A DNA stretch of 64,000 bases from Owenweeksia sp048267305 (GTDB taxonomy: Bacteria; Bacteroidota; Bacteroidia; Flavobacteriales; Schleiferiaceae). The DNA is taken from NCBI GenBank assembly GCA_048267305.1, contig JBLWXT010000004.1, positions 124,001-188,000 on the forward strand. Reading direction: 5' to 3'. Positions within the stretch are counted from its first letter, which is position 1, and every line of letters starts with the position of its first letter. The notes under the pieces were generated by a model. It made no database searches and was not told the origin of the DNA. It worked only from the letters and a program-made list of their open reading frames with translations. Shown here piece by piece: positions 1 to 8,881 of this stretch. The position numbers and the translations under genes are program-made.

Positions 1-324
1 GAAGACTTTAAAAACTGGGTGAAAGCTCAGAATTATCCATACGTACTTAAAGAAGCGGCTATTTTATTTGAAAGTGGAAGCTATAGACAGTGCGATAAGA
101 TTGTGGTAGTGGAAGCGCCTGAAGAACTTAGGATTGAGCGCGTTATGAAGCGCGGGAATGTGAGCAGGCAACAGGTATTGGAAAGGATACGCCACCAAAT
201 GCCTCAAGCAGAAAAAGTAGCTTTGGCAGATTATGTTATTCATAATGATCATCAACAATCGGTAATAACCCAAGTACTCAGTGTGCATGAAAATCTTATC
301 CGCGAAGCAAACCAGAGAAGCTGA
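1..324 (+). CDS. coaE: dephospho-CoA kinase, C-terminal part
   Basis: CoaE phosphorylates the ribose 3'-OH of dephospho-CoA in the last step of coenzyme A synthesis, in the cytoplasm. The window opens inside the gene: the frame is open from base 1, so no start is visible and the GTG at 19 is only an internal codon. The visible 107 codons carry the typical C-terminal half of the family: a hydrophobic IVVVEAP strand, then ERVMKRGNVS and a helix ending ERIRHQM (lid/CoA-binding region). The gene overlaps the start of the NAD(P)HX repair gene by about 38 nt, so the two are probably co-transcribed. Family assignment is by pattern and is fairly secure. Confidence 0.88.
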   Translation, partial: EDFKNWVKAQNYPYVLKEAAILFESGSYRQCDKIVVVEAPEELRIERVMKRGNVSRQQVLERIRHQMPQAEKVALADYVIHNDHQQSVITQVLSVHENLIREANQRS

Positions 325-1792
325 TAACTATACCATTTCAAGCGAGCCTGTCAGTTCCATTGATCTTATGGAGCGCGCGGCAAAAGGCCTGGCTGCTGAG
401 CTGGCCACACGCTATTCTGAAAATACAAGTTTCGTAATTTATTGTGGAAAGGGAAACAATGGTGGTGACGGACTTGCTCTTGGCAGATTGTTGTGCCTGA
501 AGGGCTGTAAGGTTCAACTCATTATTGTTGAGCACAGCAAAAGTGCAAGTGAGGATTTTACTCAGAACCTCGCAAGGCTGAAGAATACAGCCGTAAAGGT
601 TTCTTCAATAAATTCTATTGACCAATGGATTACTCCTGCTAAAGCAGCTGTTTTGGTAGATGGCATTTTAGGCTCAGGATTATCACGGCCGCTGGAAGGG
701 CTTATTTTGGATGTAGTTGAAAAGCTTAATAAGGTGCCTAACGATAAGGTGGCCATTGATATTCCTACCGGTTTATTTGCTGATAACAATTCGGAAAACG
801 ACTTAAAGAAGGTGCTCAAGGCAGATTATACTCTAACTTTTCAATCTCCAAAGTTGGCGATGATGCACAAAGACACAGCGCCTTTGTGTGGCTTTGTGAA
901 AGTTATTGATATTGGCTTGCATCCTGATTTTTTAGCTTCCGCAGTAAGTAAATTCCATTTTGTAATAAAGGCTGAAGTAAAGGAATTATTTAAGCCCCGA
1001 GCAAAGTTTAGCTATAAAGGCACGTATGGTCACGGGCTTTTGTTGGCTGGTAGCAAAGGATCGATTGGGGCTGCAATTATGAGTGCAAAGGCGGCCTTAC
1101 GTTCGGGGGCTGGTTTGTTGACGGCTTCTGTTCCCGCTTGTGGGCTCATCCCCCTGCAAACAAATTTACCCGAAGCTATGGTTATTGCTGATGACGATGA
1201 AAAAAAACTTACTTCTCATCCTGACTTGAAGAAATTTTCGGCTATAGCCATGGGCCCAGGAATAGGCACAGATAAGGCTACAGCAGGCTTACTCAACCGA
1301 ATTATCCAAAATCAACACCTACCATTGGTATTGGATGCCGATGCACTTAATATTTTATCAGAGAACAAGGATTGGTTAAAATTACTTCCGGCAGGAACGA
1401 TATTAACTCCTCACCCCGGAGAATTTAAACGATTGCTTGGGGTGGGAAATCTGGGATCTGATTACCTCGAGAGATTACCTCAATTTGCAGTTTCTAATGG
1501 AGTGATAGTTATTCTCAAGGATTCAATTTCTACTATCGCAGCTCCTGATGGGGAAATTTACTTTATGGATTTTGGAAGTCCTGCTTTGGCGTCTCCGGGT
1601 AGTGGCGATGTGCTTACAGGAGTGATTCTCGGATTGCTGAGTTCGGGTTACCCACCTCTGAAAGCTGCAATCTTGGGGGTTTATCTTCAGGCTAGGGCAG
1701 GTACTCTTTCGGGAGAAAATCTAAGCCTGGAGTCTTCTTTGGCCACCGATGTTATAGATTGTCTGGCGCTCGCTTTTCGTGAGCTTTACTGA
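287..1792 (+). CDS. nnrDE: bifunctional NAD(P)H-hydrate epimerase / ADP-dependent dehydratase
   Basis: This enzyme repairs damaged NADHX/NADPHX: the N-terminal domain epimerises the R form and the C-terminal domain dehydrates the S form using ADP. Residues 1-215 are the YjeF-N epimerase domain with GKGNNGGDG at about 54-62. Residues 225-501 are the ribokinase-like dehydratase domain with GTYGHGLLLAGSKGS, AMGPGIGTD, LDADALN, TPHPGEF and GSGDVLTG, where Asp441 is the likely catalytic residue. The length of about 501 aa is normal for the fused form. I chose ATG 287 because the family usually starts MKIL; GTG 281 would add two residues. The gene overlaps coaE, and its 3' end overlaps the convergent glycosyltransferase-like gene by 7 nt. 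Confidence 0.93.
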   Translation: MKILSAKQTREADNYTISSEPVSSIDLMERAAKGLAAELATRYSENTSFVIYCGKGNNGGDGLALGRLLCLKGCKVQLIIVEHSKSASEDFTQNLARLKNTAVKVSSINSIDQWITPAKAAVLVDGILGSGLSRPLEGLILDVVEKLNKVPNDKVAIDIPTGLFADNNSENDLKKVLKADYTLTFQSPKLAMMHKDTAPLCGFVKVIDIGLHPDFLASAVSKFHFVIKAEVKELFKPRAKFSYKGTYGHGLLLAGSKGSIGAAIMSAKAALRSGAGLLTASVPACGLIPLQTNLPEAMVIADDDEKKLTSHPDLKKFSAIAMGPGIGTDKATAGLLNRIIQNQHLPLVLDADALNILSENKDWLKLLPAGTILTPHPGEFKRLLGVGNLGSDYLERLPQFAVSNGVIVILKDSISTIAAPDGEIYFMDFGSPALASPGSGDVLTGVILGLLSSGYPPLKAAILGVYLQARAGTLSGENLSLESSLATDVIDCLALAFRELY

Positions 1793-3180
1793 GATTTTTT
1801 AAACAGAACGTAGGTCCAGCCCTCCGGGCTATTAAAGGTTTTAATTTCCTGCAACTTATTTTCCTGTTTAATGGTTTCCAACGGAATTCCATATTGAACA
1901 GGCACGTAGTAGCTGTCAAAAATCCAGATAGTATTATCCGGCACAGCAGATGGGCTGTTGTACATGCTCCAGTTTAGTCGATTAGCTTCATCCATGAAGT
2001 TGGCATTTAAGGCAATGGCCATTTCGGGTTTATCCATTACAAACTGCTTGCTTTGCGGAAAATGATTTTGAATGTATGTAGCTATGTTATCTCTAAAGTA
2101 CTCATATTCAGGTCCGGGCGTAAGGTGAGTATTCCAATAATATTTTGACAGTGGATTATTCACAGTAAAATAAACCTGAGCTACCAACGCGATAGCTGGA
2201 AGGGTAAAAGTAGCTTTTCTATTGATCTTGGCTGAAATGTCTTTAAGAAGGAGAATGCCATCAAGCATAATAATCCATAAAAAGGGAAAGGCGGTGAGTA
2301 AGGTTCGTTCAAGCCCGGCACTGCCATAAATGCCCAATGCCCAAACCAAACTGTGACCTATAAACAAGGAGAAGAAGATTCCGTGTATCAGCCACGGTTC
2401 GGTTTTCCAGTTTAGCTTACCTACAAACCACTGCTGAAAAAGCCTGACGACACCAAGACAAGCCAAAATAAAACCAGGTATGGCCAACATTCCCTTTAAA
2501 CTATTTACATAATGGAACCAATCACCACTTCCATAAACGGAGCCCTGAGAGTTGTAGGGTGAGTTGAATACCCACATAAAATCTCCAAGAATAAAACCGC
2601 CAATAAGGCTGAGAAGCACGTAGCCCGAAAATAGGATAGGCAGCTTTTTATAATGTCCATTTAATAATCCAAAAATGAAAAAGAATATCAGGAAAACCTG
2701 AGCCTCTGTACGTGCAAAGGGCAGGAGAGAGGCTATTAAGAATCCCCATGATACTCTTCCTTTGAGGCATAGCCATACGGCCATAATACTAAGCATCCCC
2801 GCTAAGGGCTCAGTAAGGCCCGAAAAAATATATGTGTAATAGGCTGGCGCAATAAAGGCCAATGGCAATACTAGCCAGTGTAATGATTTACCCAGCTGTT
2901 TTGCAGTAAGGCATGTAAAATAAGAAGCCAGGACGGCACAGCTTACATTAAAAATTTTAATACCTGTAAACCCAAAAAGGGCAAAGGGTGACGACAAAAG
3001 GGTGAAAACAGGTTTACCCCAAAGGTCTAAAAGATAGGCAGGCTGTTGCCATACGAGTTTAGAGATGAAATAATGTGTAAGTGAATCTCCACCTCCACCA
3101 AGGCCATCTGTAAGCAGGGCCATCGCCCAAAGAACTAATAGCATTACAGCATGGATGAGCAACAGGCTCCGATCCCTCAT
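1786..3180 (-). CDS. multi-pass membrane protein, GT-C glycosyltransferase-like
   Basis: A 464-residue integral membrane protein with roughly ten hydrophobic segments. After the first segment comes an acidic extracytoplasmic loop (GGGGDSLTHYF, about residues 28-38), where GT-C glycosyltransferases place their catalytic Asp/Glu. After the last segment, a soluble C-terminal part of about 130 residues follows. This layout fits polyprenyl-phosphate-sugar-dependent mannosyl/arabinosyl transferases of Bacteroidota; donor and acceptor are unknown. The start ATG overlaps the stop of the upstream threonylcarbamoyl-AMP synthase gene (ATGA), suggesting translational coupling. Membrane topology is seen directly; the transferase role is inferred from layout only. 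Confidence 0.6.
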   Translation of the reverse strand: MRDRSLLLIHAVMLLVLWAMALLTDGLGGGGDSLTHYFISKLVWQQPAYLLDLWGKPVFTLLSSPFALFGFTGIKIFNVSCAVLASYFTCLTAKQLGKSLHWLVLPLAFIAPAYYTYIFSGLTEPLAGMLSIMAVWLCLKGRVSWGFLIASLLPFARTEAQVFLIFFFIFGLLNGHYKKLPILFSGYVLLSLIGGFILGDFMWVFNSPYNSQGSVYGSGDWFHYVNSLKGMLAIPGFILACLGVVRLFQQWFVGKLNWKTEPWLIHGIFFSLFIGHSLVWALGIYGSAGLERTLLTAFPFLWIIMLDGILLLKDISAKINRKATFTLPAIALVAQVYFTVNNPLSKYYWNTHLTPGPEYEYFRDNIATYIQNHFPQSKQFVMDKPEMAIALNANFMDEANRLNWSMYNSPSAVPDNTIWIFDSYYVPVQYGIPLETIKQENKLQEIKTFNSPEGWTYVLFKKSQ

Positions 3181-3800
3181 ATTATATCCAGGGATCCTTT
3201 TCCTTCTCTTAATACTTCACGCTGACCATTGGTAAGGTCAATTACGGTAGATGCACTATTATCTCCTATACCACCGTCAACCACCAAGTCCACCACTTTA
3301 TCAAACTTCTCTTTTATTAATTCAGGATCAGTAGTGTAGTCAATAATTTCATCTTCATCATGCACCGATGTAGCAATAATAGGATTGCCAAGAGCCTCTA
3401 CAATAGCTTTTGGAATGCTGTTATCCGGAATCCTGATACCAATAGTTTTCTTTTTGTTTTTAAAGATTTTAGGAATGGCAGTACTGGCCTCCAGGATAAA
3501 GGTATAGGGGCCGGGGAGTGCTTTTCTTAAAATTTTATAAGTGGGAGTATCCACTTGCTTGGTGTATTCTGATAGGTTAGCCAAATCCGAAAAGATGATG
3601 GAGAAGTTGGCCTTTTCCAATTTCATCTCCTTGATACGGGCTACTTGTTCCAGCGCCTTTGGCTTCGTAATATCACAACCAAAGGAATAAACGGTATCTG
3701 TAGGATAAATGATTACCCCGCCATTTTTTAGTACCTCTACCACCTTTGCAATAGCCTTGGGGTTTGGATTTTCCGGATAGATTTTAATTAGATCAGCCAT
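3177..3800 (-). CDS. L-threonylcarbamoyladenylate synthase (Sua5/YciO/YrdC family)
   Basis: Family members make threonylcarbamoyl-AMP from threonine, bicarbonate and ATP, the first step of the t6A37 tRNA modification. The 207-residue protein is one YrdC domain: GGVIIYPTDTVYSFGCD near residues 28-44 (the PTDT nucleotide-site motif), LPGPYTFILEAS around 95-106, and KKTIGIRIPDN at about 118-128. It lacks the C-terminal Sua5 domain, as in YrdC/YciO-type proteins, so a YciO paralogue of less certain function is an alternative. It is the first gene of a two-gene minus-strand unit with the membrane glycosyltransferase-like gene. Confidence 0.85.
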   Translation of the reverse strand: MADLIKIYPENPNPKAIAKVVEVLKNGGVIIYPTDTVYSFGCDITKPKALEQVARIKEMKLEKANFSIIFSDLANLSEYTKQVDTPTYKILRKALPGPYTFILEASTAIPKIFKNKKKTIGIRIPDNSIPKAIVEALGNPIIATSVHDEDEIIDYTTDPELIKEKFDKVVDLVVDGGIGDNSASTVIDLTNGQREVLREGKGSLDII

Positions 3801-3830
3801 AGACGTGTTTTTGAGTTACTGAATAAAAAA

Positions 3831-3855
3831 AATGCCCCTGTAAAACAGGGGCATT
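3831..3855 (-). terminator. intrinsic terminator of the transaldolase gene
   Basis: A perfect 10-bp inverted repeat (AATGCCCCTG / CAGGGGCATT) with a 5-nt loop lies 17 nt past the transaldolase stop. On the minus strand it is followed by a T run (complement of the A tract at 3824-3832). It separates the transaldolase gene from the Sua5-type gene. Confidence 0.85.
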
Positions 3856-3871
3856 AATTTACTGTATTTTA

Positions 3872-4528
3872 TTAATTCCCTGCCTTGCGGTGGTCTTCTA
3901 AAAACTTCTCAAGACCACTATCGGTAAGTGGGTGTTTCATTAATCCCATAATTGAGCTCAAGGGTCCTGTAATGACATCTGCGCCAAGCTCTGCACAGCC
4001 AATGATGTGCATGGTGTGGCGTACGGATGCTGCCAGTATTTCGGTTTCATAACCGTAGTTGTCATAAATCAGGCGTATTTGCTCAATCAAGGCCAAACCA
4101 TCGGTGGAAATATCATCCAAACGACCGATAAATGGAGAAACGTAGGTGGCACCGGCTTTGGCAGCTAAAAGAGCCTGACCAGCAGAAAACACCAAGGTGC
4201 AATTGGTTTTTATGCCATTGTCGCTAAAGTATTTCAGGGCTTTTATTCCGTCCTTGATCATTGGGATTTTTACAACAATCTGTGGGTGAAGCTCGGCAAG
4301 AGCCTCGCCTTCGCGTACCATACCGTCAAAATCGGTAGAGATTACCTCGGCACTAACATCTCCGTCTACGATTTCGCAAATCTTGAGATAATGCTTTTTA
4401 ATATTGTCTGCTCCTGTAATGCCCTCTTTGGCCATTAGTGATGGGTTAGTTGTAACGCCATCTAATACGCCAAGGTCCTGGGCTTCTTTAATTTGATCCA
4501 GGTTGGCCGTGTCGATAAAGAATTTCAT
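3872..4528 (-). CDS. tal: transaldolase, short TalC/FSA type
   Basis: Transfers a dihydroxyacetone unit between sugar phosphates in the non-oxidative pentose phosphate pathway; close relatives act as fructose-6-phosphate aldolase. At 218 residues it is the short single-domain form. It begins MKFFIDTANLDQI, has the DGVTTNPSL strand at about 23-31, and the Schiff-base lysine is Lys87 in IVVKIPM. A -7-like box lies just upstream, and a strong hairpin terminator ends it, so it appears to be a single-gene transcript. Whether it acts as transaldolase or F6P aldolase cannot be settled by eye. Confidence 0.92.
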   Translation of the reverse strand: MKFFIDTANLDQIKEAQDLGVLDGVTTNPSLMAKEGITGADNIKKHYLKICEIVDGDVSAEVISTDFDGMVREGEALAELHPQIVVKIPMIKDGIKALKYFSDNGIKTNCTLVFSAGQALLAAKAGATYVSPFIGRLDDISTDGLALIEQIRLIYDNYGYETEILAASVRHTMHIIGCAELGADVITGPLSSIMGLMKHPLTDSGLEKFLEDHRKAGN

Positions 4529-4550
4529 GTAGCTGATTTATAATGTTTGG

Positions 4551-4558
4551 CAAAAGTA
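4551..4558 (-). promoter_or_regulatory. -7 promoter box for transaldolase
   Basis: On the minus strand the sequence reads TACTTTTG, a full match to the Bacteroidota -7 consensus TAnnTTTG, 22 nt before the ATG. No clear -33 TTTG is seen at the expected distance. Confidence 0.6.
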
Positions 4559-4577
4559 GAAAGTATGTACTAAACCT

Positions 4578-7031
4578 TTATAGACTATGCTTTAGGGCGG
4601 CCTCATTTTTATTAACAAGAGGCAATGAAAAATAGAAGTCGCTTCCCCGTGATTTTTGAGACTCCAGATATAAAAAGGATTTGTTGAGTTTAAGTAACTC
4701 CTTGCAAAGGCTCAATCCAAAACCGGTTCCAATTTCATTATTGGTGCCCGGTGTTGAAAAACGTCCCCCAAACTGAAAGAGTTTGTGTTGGTCTTCCTTA
4801 GAGATACCCATTCCGTTGTCCTTAACGTGAACTTCGATAGTATCTCCTCTTAAATAAGTGTTGAGGGTAACCTTACCAACGTCTGGCTCGGTATACTTAA
4901 TAGCGTTGCTGATAAGGTTTCTCAAAACGGTTTTAATCATTTCCCGATCTGCGAGAACGGTTATTTGATGATCTATGTGGGTAATCACATTTACTCCCTT
5001 CACGGTAGCACGCTCTTCACATTCCATCTTCACCTCTTCCACTAATCTGGTTAAGTCAAAGGCAAATGGATTGGCCTCCATGCCGCCTGTTTGCGTTCGC
5101 ATCCAGTCCAGCAATCCGTCAAGTAAATTCTTTGTACGGTCAAAATTGTTATAAAGTAATCCAAACAGGTGTACCAATTCATCCTTTGGAAACTGTTCGG
5201 GGGTTTCTGTTACCATTTCAGACAATGAGCGGGCTGAGTAGATAGCATCTTTAAGATCATGAGCAAGGATAGAAAGCATTTTTTCCTTGGCCTTATTACT
5301 CTTTTCGAGATGATCGCGTTGTTCTGAAATTTCTACGCTGAATTCGTGCTCCTTGGTAATGTCATTTCCAACCAAAACCAAGCCTGCAAATTCACCGTTG
5401 TCTTTCTTTATTGTGGAGAAATTTTCGAGGTAATAGTAGGTTTTCTTTTTGATTTTTATTTGCGAAACTTCTTTCCATCCGCTTTGCTCCTTTGATTTTT
5501 CAAACCAAACCGTCCAAAGCTTTCTAACTTCCAGATTTTTGATTTTATCAAATAAGTTGTCGCCAGCCTTGATGTCGTTTTCTATCCATATAGCAAAAAA
5601 CTCAATGGCAGCTTGATTAATCAGACGAATGATACCATCGGCATCGATGGAAAGAATATGGCTATCGGTATTATTTACAACAGCCAATATTCGCTGATTC
5701 AATTCCCTTTGGTTTCGTTGAATTCTACGTTGTTTAGAACTCAGCTTATTGATATACCAAAATAGTATTAAGAGGATGGTAATAACGAGAAAGGCTCCGA
5801 ATAATAACCAGTTTTGCCCCTTAATTCGGGCGTAGTAGTCTTCGGAGGTGGATAGCAGTTCTCTGTTTTCGTTTTTAGCTGTAGCAAATGCCAGACTGAT
5901 CTCCAGCAGTTCTGAAACAACGCCTTCACTTAAGGCTGCAATGGAATCCCGTATCTGCTCTATATTATCGGCATAGTTCAGCGCCTCTTTTATGTTATTT
6001 TGCTTAATGCTAAGCTGTTTACCTATTTCACTAAAGGTAAGAGCTGCGGGAAAATCGCGATGTTTAAAGGCCTCTTTATAGCCTTCGTCAATGGTTTCCC
6101 TGGCATTTTTATAATCACCGAGGGCAATTTCAAGCTCTGCCTTTACCTGAAGTATGGAAGGTTTGAAAAAATCCTGATCTGTACCAAATGAGTAGGGTTG
6201 AATTTCGGCAAATTGCTTTTTGGCCTGCTCTAGCTTTGACTGATAAATTTTTAGACGTACATTTTGAATTTGGAGATATTTATACCATATGCTGCTTTTG
6301 TCAATTCCGGTATCCACAGCGGAATATTCAATTAAGGAGTCGGCCTTGTTATATTCTTGTGCTGAGAGGAAAATATCCATAAGATGAGTGTAGGAGTGGG
6401 CCACCAAGGTTTTGGCATCCATTTTCCTTCGTTTCTCAAGGGCAGTTTTAAAATGGTATAGGGCCAAATCATTTTTCCCCAACTGCATATTGCAAAGCCC
6501 AATGTTATTTATGGCCACCGCCTGGCCTTCCATTCCTCCTGTATAGATATTTTTCTCAAAAATATTCTCAGCTTTTTCGTAAAATCTGATGGCATCCCGA
6601 TACTGACCCAATCGATAGAATATATTTCCAATGGAAACATGTAGATATGCGGTATGAACATCATCCCTTCCTCTTTTAGAGTAGCTGTATATACCGTGTT
6701 GATATTCCTGTAAAGCCTTGAGGTAGTTGCCCTTCCTTGAATAAAACAATCCACGGGCAGAGTTGATTCTCGGGTATAGATCCATGCGATTGTGCCGCTT
6801 CATATAAGCTTCTGCACTATCAACATGGGCAAAGGCCAGCGCACTATTATAGCCATCCAGAATTACCGCTAATTCAATCCGTGCATCAAACACTTTTTCA
6901 ATTGAATCAGGATTTGACTCTTTGATTATGGACTTGAATTCTTGTATGGATGCTTTATCAGCAGGGGAGTACTGAGCTTGTGCACTGCTAAAAGCCAGGG
7001 AAAATATGATATAGCTGAATGTCAGCCTCAT
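4578..7031 (-). CDS. TPR-domain sensor histidine kinase with PAS domain
   Basis: An 817-residue membrane-bound histidine kinase. An N-terminal signal peptide (cleavage near AQAQ, residue 20) exports a periplasmic sensor of tetratricopeptide repeats (about 60-370), including repeats with AIRFYEKAENIF and ALYHFKTALEKR. One membrane span follows (about 410-432), then a PAS-like domain (about 445-560). HisKA has phosphoacceptor His591 in LAHDLKDA. The HATPase domain shows NLISNAIKYT (N box), DNGMGIS (G1) and GTGFGLSL (G2). No response-regulator gene is adjacent, so it is an orphan kinase. TPR sensors probably read protein partners rather than small ligands; the signal is unknown. The next gene upstream is the SRP RNA gene. 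Confidence 0.9.
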   Translation of the reverse strand: MRLTFSYIIFSLAFSSAQAQYSPADKASIQEFKSIIKESNPDSIEKVFDARIELAVILDGYNSALAFAHVDSAEAYMKRHNRMDLYPRINSARGLFYSRKGNYLKALQEYQHGIYSYSKRGRDDVHTAYLHVSIGNIFYRLGQYRDAIRFYEKAENIFEKNIYTGGMEGQAVAINNIGLCNMQLGKNDLALYHFKTALEKRRKMDAKTLVAHSYTHLMDIFLSAQEYNKADSLIEYSAVDTGIDKSSIWYKYLQIQNVRLKIYQSKLEQAKKQFAEIQPYSFGTDQDFFKPSILQVKAELEIALGDYKNARETIDEGYKEAFKHRDFPAALTFSEIGKQLSIKQNNIKEALNYADNIEQIRDSIAALSEGVVSELLEISLAFATAKNENRELLSTSEDYYARIKGQNWLLFGAFLVITILLILFWYINKLSSKQRRIQRNQRELNQRILAVVNNTDSHILSIDADGIIRLINQAAIEFFAIWIENDIKAGDNLFDKIKNLEVRKLWTVWFEKSKEQSGWKEVSQIKIKKKTYYYLENFSTIKKDNGEFAGLVLVGNDITKEHEFSVEISEQRDHLEKSNKAKEKMLSILAHDLKDAIYSARSLSEMVTETPEQFPKDELVHLFGLLYNNFDRTKNLLDGLLDWMRTQTGGMEANPFAFDLTRLVEEVKMECEERATVKGVNVITHIDHQITVLADREMIKTVLRNLISNAIKYTEPDVGKVTLNTYLRGDTIEVHVKDNGMGISKEDQHKLFQFGGRFSTPGTNNEIGTGFGLSLCKELLKLNKSFLYLESQKSRGSDFYFSLPLVNKNEAALKHSL

Positions 7032-7150
7032 TGAATTTTTAAGGTTTAACGAGTTAAAATGGTTGCCGCTAAATTAACCAAAACATTAAAACAGAGGGAC
7101 TGAAAAGAGGAAAGGGAAAACTAAAATGAGTAAATGGGGGAAAAAAGAAA

Positions 7151-7244
7151 GGCAAGCGATCCATATCACACCGCTCGACCAGATACCCTTGCTGCGTTCC
7201 CGCCCTGGGGGAGTTCACCAGGAGCTGGTTGTATGGGACTTGCC
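7151..7244 (-). ncRNA. ffs: signal recognition particle RNA (small bacterial 4.5S type)
   Basis: The minus strand carries the SRP RNA hallmark: CCAGGGCGGGAACGCAGCAA, a GGAA-type tetraloop with the asymmetric internal loop that binds Ffh. The ends pair (GGCAAG at the 5' end with CTTGCC at the 3' end), giving one long hairpin of about 94 nt. A T-rich stretch follows the 3' end (complement of 7136-7150) and could be the terminator. The RNA is the scaffold of the SRP that targets membrane proteins co-translationally. Overlapping short ORFs here are spurious. Confidence 0.92.
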
Positions 7245-7252
7245 TTAGTCGG

Positions 7253-7260
7253 CAAAAGTA
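7253..7260 (-). promoter_or_regulatory. -7 promoter box for SRP RNA
   Basis: Minus strand TACTTTTG matches TAnnTTTG exactly and lies 8 nt before the predicted 5' end of the SRP RNA, the expected distance to the transcription start. Confidence 0.75.
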
Positions 7261-7316
7261 TAACATTGGTTTAGAATTTTAAAATAAATCTCACTTTTCT
7301 GACTTTTAGTTTTGGC

Positions 7317-7324
7317 TATATTTG
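7317..7324 (+). promoter_or_regulatory. -7 promoter box for the DUF4199/glycosyltransferase operon
   Basis: TATATTTG is a full match to TAnnTTTG, 28 nt before the ATG of the DUF4199 gene. It stands back to back with the SRP RNA promoter; the -33 element is weak. Confidence 0.65.
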
Positions 7325-7352
7325 CCGTCAATCAAACAAATACAAATAGAGC

Positions 7353-7907
7353 ATGGATTCTACCATAAAATCTACGGCCTCAAGATTTGGTCTTATCATC
7401 GCCTCGGTGGGCATTTTCTACACCTTAGTAGCCTATCTGGTAGATCTTGAATTGATGGTTAATACATTTGCCGGCATAGGCTTATGGGTAATAAACATGG
7501 TGTTGCTTATAGTTGCGGTAAATCAAGTGAAGAAAGCTTTTGGTGGCTTCTTATCCTTCAAGGAAGGCTTTAGCACCTTTGTCCTTACCTATATAATATC
7601 GGCTTTGGTTTCAGCAGTATTTGGCATTCTGTTGTTTTCTGTGATTGACCCGGAAGCCGCTGATAGAGTGCAGGAATTGATTATTGAGACTACAGTAAAT
7701 ATGATGGAGAAGTTTGGAGCTCCTGAAGACAGCATCACTGAGCAGGTGGAGGCCCTTGAGTCTACCAATCAGTTTTCTGTGGTAAATCAAGTAAAGGGTT
7801 TCTTTACAGGAATTGTGCTATATGCTGTTTTTGGACTTATTGTAGCGGCTATTATGAAAAAGAACAAGCCTGAATTTATCGACCAGATTCAGGACACTGA
7901 GGAATAG
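7353..7907 (+). CDS. DUF4199 family membrane protein
   Basis: A 184-residue membrane protein of the Bacteroidota-specific DUF4199 family. Hydrophobic segments lie at about 12-32, 38-56, 72-98 and 148-168. A soluble, acidic loop (about 99-145, ending QVEALESTNQFS) separates the third and fourth spans, and the phrase KKAFGGFLSFKEGFSTF is typical of the family. The function is unknown. It is the first gene of an operon, 5 nt before a GT2 glycosyltransferase, an arrangement I recognise as common in this phylum, which suggests a role with the polyprenyl-glycan step carried out by its neighbour. Confidence 0.85.
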   Translation: MDSTIKSTASRFGLIIASVGIFYTLVAYLVDLELMVNTFAGIGLWVINMVLLIVAVNQVKKAFGGFLSFKEGFSTFVLTYIISALVSAVFGILLFSVIDPEAADRVQELIIETTVNMMEKFGAPEDSITEQVEALESTNQFSVVNQVKGFFTGIVLYAVFGLIVAAIMKKNKPEFIDQIQDTEE

Positions 7908-7912
7908 AATAT

Positions 7913-8881
7913 ATGGATATATCGGTAGTAATACCTCTTTATAACGAAGAAGAATCTATAAAGGAACTTTACGATTGGATCGCCAAAGTAATGGAGGCCA
8001 ATCGTTTTTCTTTTGAGGTAATCTTTGTGGATGATGGTTCAACAGATGATAGCTGGGCCGAGATTTTAAAAATGAGCTCTGCCGACCCGCGGGTAAAGGC
8101 CATTCATTTTCGCAGAAACCATGGTAAGTCTGCCGGACTGAATGTTGGCTTTGAAGCTGCCAGCGGTGATGTGGTTATTACCATGGATGCTGATCTGCAG
8201 GATAGCCCGGATGAAATTCCGGAGTTATATCGCCTTATAAAAGAGGAGGGCTACGACCTGATAAGTGGCTGGAAGAAGAAACGCTACGATCCTCTTTCCA
8301 AAACCATCCCTACCAAACTGTTTAATTGGGCTACTCGTAAGATGAGTAAGATTGAGCTGCACGATTTTAACTGTGGCTTAAAATCGTATAGTAAAGATGT
8401 AATCAAAAACGTGGAAGTTAGTGGTGAAATGCACCGCTATATCCCTTTTTTGGCAAAAAATGCCGGCTTTAAAAAGATTGGCGAAAAGGCTGTAGAACAC
8501 CGTGCCCGTAAATATGGCACCACCAAATTTGGACTTGAGCGCTTTGTAAATGGCTTTCTGGATTTAGTTACCCTCGCATTTATCTCCAAGTTTGCCAAAA
8601 GACCAATGCACTTTTTTGGACTTATAGGTACACTGATGTTTGTAGTGGGCTTTTTCTCGGCCCTGTTTATTGGTATAGACAAGCTTTATATGATGAGCAT
8701 TGGCCAAAAAGCACGTCTGGTAACAGATGTGGCCTGGTTTTACATTTCCCTTACATCAATGATACTCGGTACGCTGCTTTTTATGACCGGATTTCTTGCT
8801 GAACTTATTGTTCGCAATAGTGGAAGGCGAACGGAATATAGTGTAGATCAAAGGATAAACCTGGACAGGAGTGAAGTTTAG
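7913..8881 (+). CDS. GT2 glycosyltransferase, polyprenyl-phosphate sugar synthase type
   Basis: A 322-residue membrane-anchored family 2 glycosyltransferase. The GT-A domain (1-230) has VVIPLYNEEESI, the nucleotide-binding VDDGSTDDS, and MDADLQD as the metal-binding DxD region. Two C-terminal membrane spans follow (about 235-258 and 278-302). This is the layout of dolichol/undecaprenyl-phosphate mannose or glucose synthases (DPM1/GtrB-like), which load a sugar from a nucleotide donor onto a polyprenyl phosphate. The exact sugar is not predictable. It follows the DUF4199 gene by 5 nt and overlaps the next glycosyltransferase by 11 nt, so translation is probably coupled. Confidence 0.9.
   Translation: MDISVVIPLYNEEESIKELYDWIAKVMEANRFSFEVIFVDDGSTDDSWAEILKMSSADPRVKAIHFRRNHGKSAGLNVGFEAASGDVVITMDADLQDSPDEIPELYRLIKEEGYDLISGWKKKRYDPLSKTIPTKLFNWATRKMSKIELHDFNCGLKSYSKDVIKNVEVSGEMHRYIPFLAKNAGFKKIGEKAVEHRARKYGTTKFGLERFVNGFLDLVTLAFISKFAKRPMHFFGLIGTLMFVVGFFSALFIGIDKLYMMSIGQKARLVTDVAWFYISLTSMILGTLLFMTGFLAELIVRNSGRRTEYSVDQRINLDRSEV

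Noticed and set aside
7069..7266. 65-residue ORF on the minus strand
   Set aside because: It overlaps the SRP RNA, whose conserved loop and pairing ends are clear.
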